Source of the DNA: Ruegeria atlantica
GTDB lineage: Bacteria; Pseudomonadota; Alphaproteobacteria; Rhodobacterales; Rhodobacteraceae
Length of the DNA: 64,000 nucleotides
Assembly: GCF_013032455.1 (NCBI RefSeq)
Contig: NZ_WQCF01000005.1
Location: 212,399 to 276,398 of the forward strand
Reading direction: 5' to 3'
A model generated the notes under the pieces. The model did no database searches. It was given only the letters and a program-made list of their open reading frames with translations, and had not been told where the DNA came from. Shown in pieces: positions 62,326 through 64,000 of this stretch (its first letter is position 1; each line of letters begins with the position of its first letter). Position numbers and translations under genes: made by a program.

Positions 62326-62954
62326 GCGACTTGAGGTAAACAAGTTTCCAACGAAGCCAAGAAGTTTCAGGTTGCTAAAATGGTGATTGGCCGAAACGCA
62401 CTGGCTTCGCCTTTGAATCGGCGCTCTGCATTTTTAATTCCATTCCGCTCTGCATGTGTCGATGCAACCGGCAAAGTGCCCAATTTCAGGCAGGTCTTAC
62501 GTTTGATCAACCGGTGGGAGGAAACCCCGCCTGACCATCACGGGTCATCAAAAGCCGATAGGCGTCTTTTCGTTCTCATTATAATGACGGGAACGTTATC
62601 TTTATGCTTTTAAGCTTTCGATACAAAGCGCTCAGGTAGCAAAATTTCATTTTTCAATGACTTATATATTTCAATAAAGCTGTCTGTGCACAGGCTGACA
62701 ATTTTGCAAGGCTTCTCTCCAAATATGAATGTGCCTTGTGAGGAGGGGTGGTGTTCGATCATCACAATGCAATTCCATCAGGCCGGATAAACTGTTCGCC
62801 AGTCGTTATTTCCTTCGCGAGTCTTACATGAGCGTGACTCAGCCGCTTGGAATGACGTCCTGCACCCAATCAATTGATCGCGAGATCAATCTTGATTGGC
62901 CCAGGAAAGCAGTTGGCAAAGGCGGGCGTTCAAATCAAACCAAGGAGAAAGATC
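62326..62954. other. Intergenic region before the small acidic protein
   Basis: About 630 bp, AT-rich around 62640-62720 (CTTATATATTTCAATAAAG). The frame 62380-62613 has no ribosome binding site and no family. The 27 codons upstream of 62955 in frame do not look coding. No tRNA, IS end or operator recognised. Confidence 0.4.
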
Positions 62955-63272
62955 ATGAGCAAAAACAGCCACGTTGATGGGGTCGAGAACATCGCTTTCG
63001 CAGGGAACGCTGTTCGACTGTCGCTATTCGCATTTAAAGCGACGGCCAGTAAAGAAGGAAACGCACCCGCGCGTGAAGAATCGGCAAGTCTTGTTCTGTC
63101 GCCCGAGGCGTTCCTGAGAACACGTGCTGCATTCAACCAGCTGTTCGATGATTTGCTGAAGAAAGGCGTGTTTAAAGAGCGCCCCAACGGTGAGGCAGAA
63201 GAAGATAAGGCAGTTGAGACAGCCGCTGAAGACACAGTTGAAAGTGACGGCAAAAACGCCACGATTAACTGA
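62955..63272 (+). CDS. Small hypothetical protein with acidic C-terminus
   Basis: 105 residues from ATG 62955, with AAGGAGAAAGATC as ribosome binding site. The folded part is about 1-75 (NIAFAGNAVRLSLFAFKATA, SPEAFLRTRAAFNQLFDDLL); the last 30 residues are strongly acidic and probably disordered (EAEEDKAVETAAEDTVESDG). No known family. It stands between the autotransporter and a type I secretion remnant, so a link to surface display is possible but unproven. Confidence 0.6.
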   Translation: MSKNSHVDGVENIAFAGNAVRLSLFAFKATASKEGNAPAREESASLVLSPEAFLRTRAAFNQLFDDLLKKGVFKERPNGEAEEDKAVETAAEDTVESDGKNATIN

Positions 63273-63470
63273 GCGGCGCATTGTCTTCTAAGCATATGCG
63301 CTATCTGAGATTGCTGCTACATCCATTTACTCCAATGTTGGTTCGCCCGGCGAGTTGAGTGTACCTGACACAGTGGACGCGCGATTGGCATCTTTCAGGG
63401 TGTGGTTGAAAATTTGCGGATCAATCATGCATGCGTTGGAAGACGTTGTGTTGTTCTTTCTGGATGTACT

Positions 63471-63499
63471 GGCGCAGATCGATAAATTCGATCTGCGCC
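63471..63499. terminator. Perfect 12-bp inverted repeat
   Basis: GGCGCAGATCGA / TCGATCTGCGCC with a 5-nt TAAAT loop, followed on the plus strand by GCCTTTAACG. Could be a terminator for the small acidic gene, 200 bp downstream of its stop, or a DNA-binding palindrome. The rest of 63273-63540 contains no supported gene. Confidence 0.5.
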
Positions 63500-63540
63500 G
63501 CCTTTAACGCAGGTGCAGCAAATCCGACATCAATTTTAAG

Positions 63541-63927
63541 AAAAAGCATAGATCAGTAGCTACAGAAGCTTAGCGCCTCGGGCTGACTCTTTTGAAAGAA
63601 GGATACTATTGCATTCTAGCTAAGATCGATAAAGAAGCCGGAGAAGTTCTTTTGTTCGAACCAAAGTCTGGCAGGCCAAGAAAAGAAATTATCTAATTAT
63701 TGTCGGAAAACACGATGGGCGAGTTGCTGTCGATCAAGTTTTCCGGAAGCAACAACAGCCTAAACCAGTTTACGATCAATTGGTTGGTCGATGCGTTTTG
63801 TAACTATAAACCGCTCTTGGCCGAAATTCTGTTGTCATCAGTATTTGTCAACCTCTTGGCCTTGATGATCCCGCTGTTTTTTTGGGTTAAAATCGACAAA
63901 CTCATCTTACACCAAGCTACGATCACC
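63541..63927 (+). pseudogene. Type I secretion ABC transporter (HlyB/PrtD-like) remnant
   Basis: A single frame with stops at 63571 and 63694. The first part ends the C39-peptidase-like domain (GYYCILAKIDKEAGEVLLFE followed by PKSGRPRKEI). The second begins the membrane domain (YKPLLAEILLSSVFVNLLAL, then MIPLFFWVKIDKLILHQATI), corresponding to the family's LFALVTPLFFQVVIDKVLVH-like helix. Everything after about 63927 is lost where IS sequence starts, and the 5' end is also missing. Such ATPases export RTX proteins; this copy is dead. Confidence 0.75.
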
Positions 63928-63928
63928 C

Positions 63929-64000
63929 TAGGGTTAGGATTCATTACCAATAGATGACTGTAGCTGCGAGTGCGATTGCGGAGAGGAAGACTTTGGGACA
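63929..64000 (-). mobile_element. IS5-family element, transposase 3' end (continues past the window)
   Basis: The minus-strand translation CPKVFLSAIALAATVIYW ends at a stop near 63954, the typical C-terminus of IS5-family transposases (KVFLSAIxLAATVIFWL). The bases CTAGGGTTAGGATTCATTAC at 63928-63947 would be its terminal inverted repeat, and the upstream secretion gene stops making sense at that point. Whether the element is intact cannot be seen. Confidence 0.7.

Noticed and set aside
62380..62613. 77-codon frame after the autotransporter
   Set aside because: No ribosome binding site, no family, and located behind a terminator with no promoter seen.
63289..63510. Open frame containing SIMHALEDVVLFFLDVLAQI
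   Set aside because: It lacks a start codon with ribosome site, a stop lies right upstream, and no family is recognised.

Overview
The window looks like a chromosomal accessory segment of a marine alphaproteobacterium of the Roseobacter group (Rhodobacteraceae). This is inferred from gene content and protein style: a TRAP transporter, assimilatory nitrate genes under NasS-NasT, an HpsN-like dehydrogenase, a cluster with many SnoaL-fold proteins, and many decayed insertion sequences. No rRNA, tRNA or CRISPR array was recognised.

Layout. 1-2182: end of a TRAP transporter operon (dctQ fragment, dctP) with a divergent LysR regulator. 2500-14259: one minus-strand nitrate assimilation block in the order nasT-nasS, leader RNA with an intrinsic terminator, nrtA, nrtB, a fused nrtC/D ATPase, nirB, nirD, nasA. 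NasS (nitrate sensor) and NasT (ANTAR antiterminator) probably control read-through of the leader hairpin at 12281-12333. 14912-24116: an island bounded by dead mobile DNA (tniA/tniB remnant and IS5 remnant on the left, IS5 and IS3 remnants on the right). It encodes cell-surface glycan functions: a DUF115/MptE-like protein, a pyruvyltransferase, two sulfotransferases, a GT29 sialyltransferase-like protein, a GT4 glycosyltransferase and a TagF-like transferase.

24265-40994 is the most interesting part: a catabolic regulon of about 17 kb with a carbohydrate-type ABC transporter, a LacI regulator and two strong LacI-type palindromes in the divergent promoter region. It holds four SnoaL/NTF2-fold proteins (about seven domains), an HpsN-like alcohol dehydrogenase, an SDR, a bicupin, a SAM methyltransferase, a core-MetE-like zinc methyltransferase, an alpha/beta hydrolase, an RraA-like aldolase and an amidohydrolase. 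Most junctions overlap by 1-4 nt. I do not recognise the pathway; a methylated polyol, sugar or related osmolyte is my inference for the substrate.

41199-55906 is a mixed region: a Tat-signal deaminase, an ankyrin protein, a class III adenylate cyclase with TPRs, a P-loop protein, a secreted lectin-like protein, small hypothetical genes, hydrolases, methyltransferases, a LysR regulator, a 2-keto-4-pentenoate hydratase-like protein, an SDR lacking its catalytic lysine and a GFA-family gene with an in-frame stop. 56454-64000: a TIGR03032-type protein followed by a 1519-residue beta-helical autotransporter, then a small acidic protein and a type I secretion ATPase pseudogene cut off by an IS5-family element at the right edge.
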